This document shows, one piece after another, positions 18,318 to 27,500 of a stretch of 55,181 nucleotides of DNA. Below the pieces are notes generated by a model. That model had not been told where the DNA came from. It searched no databases and saw nothing but the letters and a program-made list of their open reading frames with translations. The stretch's first letter is position 1. Each line of letters opens with the position of its first letter. The stretch spans positions 1 to 55,181 of the forward strand of contig JAJRWA010000099.1 in the NCBI GenBank assembly GCA_024277025.1, read 5' to 3'. This stretch comes from Candidatus Krumholzibacteriota bacterium. GTDB lineage: Bacteria > Krumholzibacteriota > Krumholzibacteriia > LZORAL124-64-63. The position numbers and the translations under genes are program-made.

Positions 18318-18600
18318 CGATGCGGATTTCCGGATGACCGGCCAGGGACGAGAAAATCTGGTTGCGCTCGGTTTCGTCCATGACCATCAGGTTCAGATTC
18401 AGGCTGACGTACTTGCCGCCGTTGCTGGTGCGGCTCATGCCCAGTTCGAACTCCCGCGCTCCCGAGTCCTGGTTCAATGTGCGCGCCAGACAAACCTGCA
18501 CCGCGCCGCGCAGGGCATCCTCGCAGGTGCCGATGATCTTGTAGTCCCAGGGACAGGGATACTCGATCTCGGGCTTGTCCGGGTTTTCCCCGTTGCTCAT
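18310..18600 (-). CDS. DUF493 (YbeD-like) family protein
   Basis: This small protein of 96 residues from ATG 18600 (GGAG 6 nt upstream) has the DUF493 pattern: EYPCPWDYKIIGTCEDAL, a helix, then GMSRTSNGGKYVSLNLNLMV, MDETERNQIFSSLAGHPEIRIVI. The fold is ACT-like, and YbeD-family proteins are thought to have regulatory roles; the biochemical function is unclear. The longer frame to 18882 has no support. Its TAG stop lies inside the 3' end of the convergent transglycosylase gene. Confidence 0.85.
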   Translation of the reverse strand: MSNGENPDKPEIEYPCPWDYKIIGTCEDALRGAVQVCLARTLNQDSGAREFELGMSRTSNGGKYVSLNLNLMVMDETERNQIFSSLAGHPEIRIVI

Positions 18601-18736
18601 TCCGTGCTCCATCGGTGAAGGTTGTCGGCACAATGTGCGCACATCCCGGTCCATCGGCAACCCCATCGGCTGTTTGCGCCGCGGCAAGGCTATGCTAGTC
18701 TGCCGGGAACCATCAGTCCGACAAGGGGTCTTCATC

Positions 18737-19987
18737 GTGTCCTGGAATCCACGTTCTTGCCGCAGCCCGCTGGCCGGCCTCGTTCTCATCCTGGCCGTGG
18801 CCGCCGCCCCGCGGCCGGGATTGGCCACCACCGCCCGCCTGACCAGCCTGGGCGGCGGCGACTTCATCGAAGACGACCACAATGTCCAGCGCTGGTACGG
18901 CAGCCTCGGCGACTACCCGAACCTGGTCGTGCTCGAGGCCGGGCACTTCACCCTGCCCGAAGGCTGGCACGACGCAGGCGGGGACCGGGTTTCCGGTCCA
19001 GGAATCGGGCTGCATCTGACTCCGGACGAGGCGGGAAGCTGGGGTACGGCAGCACTTTTTGTCAACGGGCAGGGCGACGCAGTGGACCCCGGCGGCCTGG
19101 CCCGCGACCGGATGGGCACGACCTGGACGGCCATGTGGTCGCGGCGTTTCGGCCGTCTGCAACCGGCGTTGATGTACCGGCACGGAGCCGACAGCGGCGA
19201 GGACGCCGTCGTACCGGGGGCGTCAGCCACGGCGCACCGCAGCTGGGATCGCGCCCGGACCGAGTGGGGCGGTGGCCTGCGCTGGGATATCAGCGACGGA
19301 GCCTACCTGGACCTGGCGGGTGAACTGCGCCGACACCGCGAGCAGGTAACCCTCACCGACACGACCATGGCTGCGGCCGGCGCTGACGATTCGATCGACA
19401 GCAGCAACAGCAGCCATGGCAGTTACGGTCTGCGGGCCCGCGCGTTTGTCCGGCTCTCACCGACGACGGCCCTCGTGCCGACCCTGGAATTCGTACGCGA
19501 CGATCGGGTGCTGCCCGCCCCTTTGCCCCTCCAGGATCCCAGTCTGGACGGCCACCTCTTCAAGGTGGGCGCCGGCCTGAACTGGTATCCGGATGCGGAT
19601 CACCTGCTGGTCGTGGGCCTGGATTATGTCACTGCCGACGTCGACCATCTCGCCGCACCGCCGGACGGCCCCGCCACCGTCGACGAAACCCGCACCTGGG
19701 ACTCGCTGGCCTGGACCCTGGGCTTCGAATCACGGTTCCAGTACTGGCTGACCTTCCGCGGCTCGGTGCGGTATGAGCCGGTCAGATTCGGCAATGACAC
19801 CGGCACCGGCGAGGCGGACTTTGCCGCCTTCAGGGTCAACCTGGGTGCCGCCATCCAGGTGGCCGACTACGACCTTGACCTGGCGGTGACCGACCAGGAG
19901 CCCCGCTCCGTCGCCGGCTACTACGGGCACTCCCTGCTCGGCAATCCGGCCACCTGGCTGACGATATCCCTGCGACGCACTTTCTAG
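18737..19987 (+). CDS. Putative outer-membrane beta-barrel protein, unknown function
   Basis: This 416-residue protein starts at GTG 18737 (AAGGGG 8 nt upstream) with signal peptide SPLAGLVLILAVAAAPRPGLA. The mature part is rich in alternating amphipathic strands with aromatic girdle residues (TWTAMWSRRFGRLQPALMYR, LRWDISDGAYLDLAGELRRH, HLFKVGAGLNWYPDADHLLVV) and ends SLRRTF, a terminal Phe expected of barrel proteins. No specific family is recognised. A TATGCT hexamer about 45 nt upstream could be its -10. It lies just before the ECF sigma gene but is separated by 59 nt. Confidence 0.7.
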   Translation: MSWNPRSCRSPLAGLVLILAVAAAPRPGLATTARLTSLGGGDFIEDDHNVQRWYGSLGDYPNLVVLEAGHFTLPEGWHDAGGDRVSGPGIGLHLTPDEAGSWGTAALFVNGQGDAVDPGGLARDRMGTTWTAMWSRRFGRLQPALMYRHGADSGEDAVVPGASATAHRSWDRARTEWGGGLRWDISDGAYLDLAGELRRHREQVTLTDTTMAAAGADDSIDSSNSSHGSYGLRARAFVRLSPTTALVPTLEFVRDDRVLPAPLPLQDPSLDGHLFKVGAGLNWYPDADHLLVVGLDYVTADVDHLAAPPDGPATVDETRTWDSLAWTLGFESRFQYWLTFRGSVRYEPVRFGNDTGTGEADFAAFRVNLGAAIQVADYDLDLAVTDQEPRSVAGYYGHSLLGNPATWLTISLRRTF

Positions 19988-20046
19988 CGCGAGTAAACGG
20001 AAGTGCGCCCCCGTTCGTCCTCTGACACATAGCGAGGAGGACTCTG

Positions 20047-20649
20047 ATGAGCGAAAATGTGATTCCCCAGGCAGACCTTCAGGCAGATCTGCGTCTGGCC
20101 CAGGCCGCCGTCAGTGGCGACGAAGGCGCCTGGCGCAGCATCTACGACCAGACCCACGCCAGATTGTTCAATTTCCTGTGTTACCAGACCGGTGACCGCG
20201 ACGCCGCGCGGGATCTCCTGCAGGAGACCTACGTGGTGGCGTTCTCCCGCCTGGACACCTTCCGCGGCCAGGGCACCCTGCTCGGCTGGCTGCGCAAGGT
20301 GGCACTGCGAAAATGCCTGGACTGGCGGCGGCAGGTCGCCCTGCGCGTGCGCAAGCTGGCCGTGCTGGCCCGGGAAGTCACCCCCCTTGCTTCATCCGGC
20401 GCGGAGGAGTCGTTCCCCGGCCTGGGCGATGGTATTCAGGCGGCGTTGGATCGCCTGTCGTCCAGGCAACGGGCCGCGATTCTCCTCCGCGAACTCGAGG
20501 ACCAGTCGTTTGCCATGATCGCCGACAGCCTCGGCTGCAGCGAGGCGACGGCACGGGTCCATCACCACCGGGCGTGCCGCAATCTCAGGCGGTGGCTTGA
20601 GGAAGGCGACGATCTTGTCTTTGGCGGCGACGCGGGAGGTCTGTCATGA
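20047..20649 (+). CDS. ECF-type RNA polymerase sigma factor
   Basis: This 200-residue protein has region 2 (YDQTHARLFNFLCYQTGDRDAARDLLQETYVVAFSRLDTF, with GWLRKVALRKCLDWRR) and region 4 (LDRLSSRQRAAILLRELEDQSFAMIADSLGCSEATARVHHHRA). Regions 1 and 3 are absent, as in ECF (group 4) factors. Region 4 VHHHRACRNLRR replaces the more usual VKSRLHRA. GAGGAGGAC lies 6 nt before the ATG. The stop overlaps the next start as ATGA, so it is coupled to a membrane protein that is the likely anti-sigma-type partner. Confidence 0.93.
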   Translation: MSENVIPQADLQADLRLAQAAVSGDEGAWRSIYDQTHARLFNFLCYQTGDRDAARDLLQETYVVAFSRLDTFRGQGTLLGWLRKVALRKCLDWRRQVALRVRKLAVLAREVTPLASSGAEESFPGLGDGIQAALDRLSSRQRAAILLRELEDQSFAMIADSLGCSEATARVHHHRACRNLRRWLEEGDDLVFGGDAGGLS

Positions 20650-22955
20650 AGCGCAATCTGAACCCCACCCAGTACGAACTGAACGATACCGAGCGGGAAC
20701 AGCTCTGGTACGAAATCCGGCGCCGGACCCATGGCCCGGAGCGCCACGCACAACCGCGCCGAACCTTCCGGCCCGCCCTGGCGGTGACCGCGATTGCGGC
20801 CACGATCGTGTTTGCGGTGGTCTGGCAGCTGGGCAGCCGGCAGCTCGGTCAGCCGAAGATCGGGGTTGGCAACCAGGTCGCGGTGTTGGAACTCCAGACC
20901 ATGCCGCACGATGAAGTACGCGCCATGGCTCCTGTGCCCGCGGTCACGGCCAAGCGCCACCTCGCCGAGTCCGATCTGCCAGCAGTGGCTACAGCGGCCC
21001 TGACCGGCCGCGTGCTGGACAAGGAGACCCGGGAACCTCTGGCCTACGCCATAGTCAGCATCGCCGGCACCAACCTGACGGCCACGACCGATTCGCTGGG
21101 TGTTTTCCGCTTCGAGAACGTGCCAGCGGAACAGAAGGTGGAATTGGCTGTTAATCTGCTCAGCTACCAGCCCGTGCGCGTGGCCGTGGCGCTGCCGGCT
21201 GAAAGCGAAACCCAGCGCGATTTCGAACTGGAGCCCATGATCGTCGCGAGCCTGGAGGCCTTCGATGTCGAGGGCGCCGAGTACATGGTTGAGGTCCGGA
21301 GCTCGGCCAACGAGCGTCCGGCCACGAAAGGCAACCCCGACCACTACGCCATCGACTCGATTGATGACGCCCTGAGCAAACAGGCCGGCGTCGTGATGCG
21401 CGCCGGGAAATTGTATGGGCGCGGCGGTCGTTCAGGCGAAGTCCGGCTGCAGATCGATGGCGTTCCCCCTGCCCCCGGCTCGGTCACCGGCGGCACCACC
21501 CCGCCCAACGGTGAAACAGTCGAACTGATGTACTTCCAGAGCGCCGGCGTGAATCCGTTCGTCGCCACCGAGGACGATTCCCTGTCGACCTTCGCCCTGG
21601 ACGTGGACAACGCCTCGTGGACGGTCGCGAGCAGCTACCTGAACCGCGGCCTGCTGCCGCCCCGGGACGCGATCCGGGTCGAGGAATTCGTCAACGCCTT
21701 TGACGCGCGCTGGCCCCGGCAGACCGACGAGACCTTCGCCATCCACACCGAAGGCGCCCATTCGCGCTTCGGCCCGGGCTACCGGCTGCTGCGGATCGGG
21801 TTGGTGGGCCGGGATATCCCGGACGACGAGCGCAAGCCGGCCAACCTGGTCTTCGTGATCGATATTTCCGGCTCCATGTCCGGCGGCAACCGCCTCGGAC
21901 AGGTAAAACACTCGCTGCACATCCTGCTGGACGAGCTGCGCGAGGGCGACAAGGTGGGGATCGTGGTCTACGGGTCGCGCGGTGAAGTGAAGTTGCCCCT
22001 GACGGACGTTTCGCGCCGCGAAGTGATCGGCGCGGCCATCGACGCCCTGCAGACCGGCGGCAGCACCAACGCAGCCGAAGGTCTGGAACTGGGTTACCGG
22101 CTGGCCCGCGAGAACTACGACGCGGCCAAGCTGAACCGCCTGGTCCTGTGTTCGGACGGCGTGGCCAACACCGGCCGCAGCACCGAAGCGGGCGGCATCC
22201 TGGACATCGTGCGCCGGGCCTCGGACGAGGGCATCACCCTGTCGACCATCGGTTTCGGCATGGGCAACTACAACGACGTGATGATGGAGAAGCTGGCCAA
22301 CCAGGGCGACGGCAACTACTTCTACATCGACACGCCGCAGGAGGGCGAGCGGGTCTTCCGCGAGAACCTGACCGGATTGCTGCAGACGATCGCCCGCGAA
22401 GCCAAGGTTCAGGTCGCGTTCAACGGGGCCGTGGTCCAGCGCTGGCGGCTGCTCGGCTACGAGAACCGCGACGTGGCGGACGAGGATTTCCGCAACGACC
22501 AGGTCGACGCGGGCGAAGTGGGCGCCGGCCACCAGGTCACCGCCCTGTACGAACTGAAGCTCAGGCAGCCGGCCGACCGGGAAGTGGTCGCGGACGGGAA
22601 TACGGCTTCGCCGCTGCCCGCGCCCGCTCTCCGGGTCGGCACTGTCCGCCTGCGCTGGGAAGCGCCGGCCCACGACACCGAGCACGCCGGTCAGGTGACG
22701 GAGATCGAACAGCCGTTCCTGCTGAACCAGTTCGACGGTTCATTTGGTGACAGCTCGCCGGGCATGCGTGTGCAGACGGTGGTCGCCGAATTCGCCGAGC
22801 TGCTGCGCCACAGCTATTGGGCCAAAGGGCACTCCCTGGCCGAACTGGTGCCGGTGGCCGACGCGCTGACCCATGAGCTGGCCGGCGACGAGCAGGTCAG
22901 CGAGTTGGCGCGGTTGATTCGGCGGGCGGCAGACTTGACGGCAGAAAAGGAGTAG
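20646..22955 (+). CDS. Membrane protein with carboxypeptidase-regulatory, TonB-plug-like and YfbK-type vWA domains
   Basis: This 769-residue protein has a short cytoplasmic N-terminus resembling anti-sigma tails (NDTEREQLWYEIRRRT), one membrane helix (about 44-62), then a carboxypeptidase-regulatory-like beta domain (TGRVLDKETREPLAYAIVSI). A TonB-plug-like segment follows (IDDALSKQAGVVMR...GRGGRSGEVRLQIDGV), then the YfbK vWA N-region (STFALDVDNASWT), a vWA domain with an intact MIDAS motif DISGSMS, and a DUF3520-like C-terminus. No TonB-dependent barrel follows. Overlap with the ECF sigma gene (ATGA) suggests it controls or reports to that sigma factor; this is inference. Confidence 0.8.
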   Translation: MKRNLNPTQYELNDTEREQLWYEIRRRTHGPERHAQPRRTFRPALAVTAIAATIVFAVVWQLGSRQLGQPKIGVGNQVAVLELQTMPHDEVRAMAPVPAVTAKRHLAESDLPAVATAALTGRVLDKETREPLAYAIVSIAGTNLTATTDSLGVFRFENVPAEQKVELAVNLLSYQPVRVAVALPAESETQRDFELEPMIVASLEAFDVEGAEYMVEVRSSANERPATKGNPDHYAIDSIDDALSKQAGVVMRAGKLYGRGGRSGEVRLQIDGVPPAPGSVTGGTTPPNGETVELMYFQSAGVNPFVATEDDSLSTFALDVDNASWTVASSYLNRGLLPPRDAIRVEEFVNAFDARWPRQTDETFAIHTEGAHSRFGPGYRLLRIGLVGRDIPDDERKPANLVFVIDISGSMSGGNRLGQVKHSLHILLDELREGDKVGIVVYGSRGEVKLPLTDVSRREVIGAAIDALQTGGSTNAAEGLELGYRLARENYDAAKLNRLVLCSDGVANTGRSTEAGGILDIVRRASDEGITLSTIGFGMGNYNDVMMEKLANQGDGNYFYIDTPQEGERVFRENLTGLLQTIAREAKVQVAFNGAVVQRWRLLGYENRDVADEDFRNDQVDAGEVGAGHQVTALYELKLRQPADREVVADGNTASPLPAPALRVGTVRLRWEAPAHDTEHAGQVTEIEQPFLLNQFDGSFGDSSPGMRVQTVVAEFAELLRHSYWAKGHSLAELVPVADALTHELAGDEQVSELARLIRRAADLTAEKE

Positions 22956-22976
22956 GCGGGATTTTCCATTGCCCCC

Positions 22977-23022
22977 CGGGCCGCGCCGGTGAATATTCAA
23001 GCAGTATTCCCCGCGCGGCCCG
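22977..23022. repeat. Strong intergenic hairpin after the vWA gene
   Basis: CGGGCCGCGC (22977-22986) is exactly repeated in inverse as GCGCGGCCCG (23013-23022). The arms extend inward with GG/CC and GAATA/TATTC around a 9-nt loop, giving about 17 pairs. No T-tract follows on either strand, so it is not a standard intrinsic terminator. It could protect the 3' end of the upstream mRNA or act in Rho-dependent termination. Confidence 0.6.
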
Positions 23023-23058
23023 ACCGCTTCCGTACCGCCCTCGCCGACCGGAGCCCCC

Positions 23059-23808
23059 TTGCCCCCGACAATATTCCCTTCACTGGCCATCTACGCCGCG
23101 ACCTGCGGCATCCTGATCATCGCCCAGCTGGTGTACGTGCTGTTCGGCTTCGGCTCGGGCCTGATCGCCGTCGGCAGTCTGGCCCTGATCTTTCCCGAGC
23201 TGAAGGATGTGGTGGTGGTGCTGCTGCTGGTCAATCTGCCGGCCGAGCTCTTCGTCACCTGGCAGTCCCGCCGCAAGGTGCGCTGGCGGCCCATCGCGGC
23301 CCTGGGCGCGGGCATTGCCATGGGCATCCCGGCCGGCGCCTGGCTACTGAACGCGACTGAGCCGCAGATCGTGCTGCAGGTGCTGGGTTGGTTCCTGATC
23401 ACGGTCGGCCTGGTCTTCATCAAGCTGCCGCCCGGCGGACGCATCACGCCGCCGGCGGCGCTGGCGCCGCCAGCCGGCCTGGTCAGCGGACTGTTGACCG
23501 GACTGTTCGGCACTGGCGGGCCACCGCTGATCATCTGGTACCACCTGACGGCGGCCGACAAGACGGCGTTTCGGGCCAACCTGATGACAATCTTCCTGCT
23601 GATGACGGTCGTGCGCGTGCCCAGCTACGTGGCGGGCGGCCTGGTGACCGGCCCCCGCCTGTTCTCGTCCCTGCTGGTGATGCCGGCGGTGTTGTTCGGC
23701 GCCTGGCTGGGCCATCGGCTGCACGTGCAGATTTCCGAACGCGCGTTCCGCCGGCTGGTCAGCCTGCTGCTGGCCGTACTCGGCGCGATGCTGCTGATCC
23801 GGCACTAG
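23059..23808 (+). CDS. TauE/SafE family membrane permease
   Basis: This 249-residue polytopic protein has the two TauE/SafE repeats: FGFGSGLIAVGSLALIFPELKDVVVVLLLVN in the first half and GLVSGLLTGLFGTGGPPLIIWYH in the second. The family exports sulfite, sulfoacetate or related organosulfur anions; the substrate here is unknown. The start is TTG at 23059 with GGAG 5 nt upstream. Its TAG stop is part of a CTAG tetranucleotide that also gives the stop of the convergent gene. Confidence 0.9.
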   Translation: MPPTIFPSLAIYAATCGILIIAQLVYVLFGFGSGLIAVGSLALIFPELKDVVVVLLLVNLPAELFVTWQSRRKVRWRPIAALGAGIAMGIPAGAWLLNATEPQIVLQVLGWFLITVGLVFIKLPPGGRITPPAALAPPAGLVSGLLTGLFGTGGPPLIIWYHLTAADKTAFRANLMTIFLLMTVVRVPSYVAGGLVTGPRLFSSLLVMPAVLFGAWLGHRLHVQISERAFRRLVSLLLAVLGAMLLIRH

Positions 23809-24467
23809 AAGGAATAGGCCAGGCCCAGCCGCACCACTTCGGTATCGAATCCTTCTTCAGGCACCTTCACGCCGGCCATCGGTTCAGTCGCCTTGTCGGC
23901 GCTCTTGAGCGGCACCGGATTCGGGTCGATCAGCAACTGGCCAACCATGCTCCTGGACCAGCGCGCATCCACCGTGAATGGCCCCACGCCCACGGACACG
24001 CCCACGTGCAAAATGAAGTCGGTGTCCTTGTAGCCGTACCGCACATCCGGCACACCGGGAAAGTCCGACCAGCTCTCCTTGACCTTCAGCCCGATCGAAC
24101 TGCCCACGTAGAGGCGCGGCACAAAACTCAGCCCGGGCACCCGCGCGCCCACGAACACCGCCGGTTCCAGCACGTGCAGGGTCACTTCGGCGTCCGTGAC
24201 GGTGAAGCCGCCGACCGGATCGCTGAACGGCGTCGGCTGGCTGCCCTTCTTCTGCACATACTCCAGGCCGTAGACCACATCAAAAACCGGGTTGTCCCAG
24301 GCGACGCTGTTTGCGATACCCAGATAGATGCCGTCGCCCTTGTCGTTCAGGCCGACGTCGGAGTGGGTCCAGCCGGCGCTGGCGGTCTGGGCCGCGGCCG
24401 CCAACGGCGCCAGCAGCAGCAACAGGACAAAGAGGGACAGGACTCTGCGCAACAGAATACGATTCAT
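23805..24467 (-). CDS. Small outer-membrane beta-barrel protein, unknown function
   Basis: This 220-residue protein has a signal peptide (LLRRVLSLFVLLLLLAPLAAAAQ), then repeated amphipathic strands (FDVVYGLEYVQKK, FVPRLYVGSSIGLKVKESW, FILHVGVSVGVGPFTVDARWSRS) and the ending VRLGLAYSF. The eight or so strands and terminal Phe fit an OmpW- or OmpA-like small barrel. The final strand is typical of this class. It overlaps the TauE gene by 4 bp at the shared CTAG. A possible promoter is at 24512-24540. Confidence 0.75.
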   Translation of the reverse strand: MNRILLRRVLSLFVLLLLLAPLAAAAQTASAGWTHSDVGLNDKGDGIYLGIANSVAWDNPVFDVVYGLEYVQKKGSQPTPFSDPVGGFTVTDAEVTLHVLEPAVFVGARVPGLSFVPRLYVGSSIGLKVKESWSDFPGVPDVRYGYKDTDFILHVGVSVGVGPFTVDARWSRSMVGQLLIDPNPVPLKSADKATEPMAGVKVPEEGFDTEVVRLGLAYSF

Positions 24468-24511
24468 AGCCTTCTCCAGACTGATAGTCAGATGAGTAGA
24501 ATGCCCCGCTT

Positions 24512-24540
24512 ACGATACGGGATCAGCCGCCGGTGATCAA
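24512..24540 (-). promoter_or_regulatory. Possible sigma-70 promoter for the small barrel protein
   Basis: The minus strand has TTGATC (24535-24540), a 17-bp spacer and TATCGT (24512-24517), four of six matches in each hexamer. The -35 overlaps the last codons of the upstream subtilisin-like gene. The spacing is ideal but the hexamers are weak. Confidence 0.35.
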
Positions 24541-27500
24541 CGCACGAGCGTCATGGCCGTCACCCGGCTGCGGCCGGCAAAAACCAGGCGCGCGTAGTAG
24601 GTCCCCGAGGCCACGGCGCGGCCCCCACTGTCCCGGCCGTCCCACAGCACCAGGTGCGGCCCGGCGGCCTGCGATCCCGCGACCAACTCCCGCACCAGAC
24701 GCCCCCGCACATCATGAACCCGCAGGGTGACCGGACCGGCGCCCGGCAACGTGTACCGAATCTCGGTCCGGGGGTTGAACGGGTTGGGCACGGCACCGGC
24801 CAGAATCATCGCTTGCGGCCCGCCGGTTGTCACCTCGCTGACCGCCGCCACCGTCAGCAGCAGCGGCACGAGGGTCGTCGCCGTCTCCGGATCATTGCTG
24901 GTGATGTTCAGCGTCGCCACGCTGGTGCCCGGCGCCAGATCCGTCGCGTCGAACTGCAGGGTGACGGCGGCGCTCTGTCCCGGCGGAATCACACCGGCCA
25001 GGGGACTGATCTGCACCCAGGGCAGGAATTCGGCCGGCGAGAACCGGATGGCCAGGCCGTCGTGCAAGTAGTCCGGTGCGTTGTAAAGCACGGTCAGCCC
25101 GTCAGCGCCAGCCCCGTCTTCGATGCCCACGGTGCAGAACTCAGTCTCACTGACGTTCCGGTACTGGAAAGTCAACGACCCGCTGCCCCGCAGAATGACC
25201 TGGAAGGTTTCGGTGGCCGGGCTGTCGTAGCGGGGCACATCCTCGAACTGGACGATGAAACGGTCCGCGTCCGGATCCGCCCAGTAGAGAATGCGGCCGC
25301 CGGCGGTGGCGTCCAGATCGTCCCAGAAAGGCGCCACCACGTTCTGCGGTGCGACACCATCGGGCAGGGCCTGGTTCAGGTAGGGGCTGCTCGTGCCGGA
25401 AAAACTCAGGAAACCGTTGGTGCTGATCCGCACCGTCGTGAACACCTCGCCATAGAAGGTCATAGCGAAGCCCAGGTCAAACGCGCCCAGGCTCAGGTCA
25501 TCGCCCGTGCCGGCAACCGTCCCCACAGCGCCGATATCCTCCCACCCATAGACCGGGCCATCCAGGTCGTCGCTGTCCTGCCAGGTGTAGCCAAAGGCGT
25601 CCGGGCCGCCACCGCCGGTCGGCCGGATGGCCACGGTGGGCGCGTTGTCCTTCTCCCCTTTGGCCAGATGACTGCGGGGCGCCGGCCGCCGCGCCGGAAC
25701 CGCCTCACCTGGGACAGCCTTGGTCAGCGGCGTTGCGCTCAACGAGTAGGCCAGGTCTGCCGTGCCGGCATTTTCCAAGGTTACCGTGCGAACCGCGTTG
25801 CCGCCCGGCGCCAGGGTCACGACCACCGAGACCGGCGAGAACGCCAACTGCGGCAACGGTTCGATCCCCGTCACCGGGAACTCGACAAAATCGAGCCAGG
25901 CCCGATCCGCGCCCTCGCCGATCACCTCGTCCTTGGCGTAGATCCAGCTGAAGGTGTGGTTGCCCGTGGGAATGGTGCGACTGAACAGGCTCCAGTCCAC
26001 CTCGCCGGACCAGGCCCCCGCCTCCACCCCGTCGATCAGGAAGTACAGAAAATCGAAACTGAACTCGGACGAGACCTTGTAGCGGAAGCGCAGGTCGCCG
26101 TCGCCGGCCACGTAGTAGTCCAGGTGCAGTTCCGCAGTCTGGGCGTCGCCGATGACCGTGCTGACGGCGGCGTACTGCCCCTCGTAGACCGTGGCGGTGT
26201 CCAGGCCCCAGGGCGCGCTGCCACTGAAACGCCAGGGAAAGGACGCGAAGTCCCCGCTCTCGAAATCCTCCCAGGTCAGGTCCGGCAGGTCGAAATCAAG
26301 ACTCACCGCGCCGGTCACCAGTATCTGCTGCTCCTGATAGCCCAGACCGTCGGCGACGACCCGCACCGAATAGGGCTGCGCGGCGTCGACGGGCAGGTCC
26401 ACCCGGTAGAAGCCGGCCGTGTCGGTCACGGCCACCGGCAGGGGCGTGTCCTCCACGGTCACCGTCGCTCCGGCGACCGGCAGCAGATCCGGACCGCGCA
26501 CCGTGCCGGTCAGCGCCACCACCAATCGCGGCACCAGGGCTACGTCGCCGGTCACCTGTCCGCCGTCCGGAATAGCTGCAGTGATCTGGCCGTCATCGTA
26601 GCCGAACGCGGAAACGGTGAACGAGACGCCCCCCGCGGTCATGGTGAGGCTGTACTGCCCCTGATCATCGCTGACCGCCTGGTTGAAACCGCCGTCCAGC
26701 TGAAGCCGGGCCCCGGCCAGCGGCAGGCCTGTGGCGGCGTCGGTCACCGTGCCACCGATGGTGCCGATGCCGCTGAGCACCGCGCGCACCGCCGCGTAGG
26801 CGTCGACCAGGCCGTGCCCATAGTCGTTGTCCTCGCCCACGAGGCCCTGGTCCAGCGCCGAGCGCAGCAGGATGTCCTTGATCGTCACCACATCCACATC
26901 CGGATTGGCCTGCCGCATCAAGGCCACCACTCCGGCCACGTGGGGCCCCGCCATCGAAGTGCCGTTGCGGTAGATGTAACCGCCACCGGGCAGCGCGCTG
27001 TAGATCGTGTCACCGGGTGCGGTCAGTTCGGGCTTGATGGCGTAGGGACCACCGCAGCCGGAGGGGCCGCGACTGGAAAAATCGCTGATCAGAAACGGCG
27101 CGTGGTTGCTGGTCGAACCCACCGAGAAGCAGTTGTACGGATTGGTGGCCCGGTCCGCCGGTGAACGCACGGTGCCCGCGTTGCCGCCACCGCCCTCGTT
27201 GCCCGCCGCCCACACCAGCACCACCCCGGCGGCCTCGCAGTTGTCGATCAGATCCCACCAGCTGCTGTCACAGTCGATGTAGCCGGCAAAAGCCTCGCTG
27301 ACGCCCCAGCTGTTCTGCACCACGTCGGGCACGTCGTCGCTGGTGGCCGGATCCCCGTCCGGATCGGTCATGAATTCCAGGGAGGCGATGATCGCGTTGT
27401 CGAAGGTGACGACAGGGGCCGAGATGGCGTTGGTGGCGATCCACTGGGCGCCGGGCGCGACGCCGATCGTGTCGCCGTCGGCCAGACCGGTCAGCGTGCC

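Noticed and set aside
24654..27164. 836-codon plus-strand open frame opposite the subtilisin-like protease
   Set aside because: Antisense shadow. The minus strand carries the complete catalytic triad and C-terminal modules.
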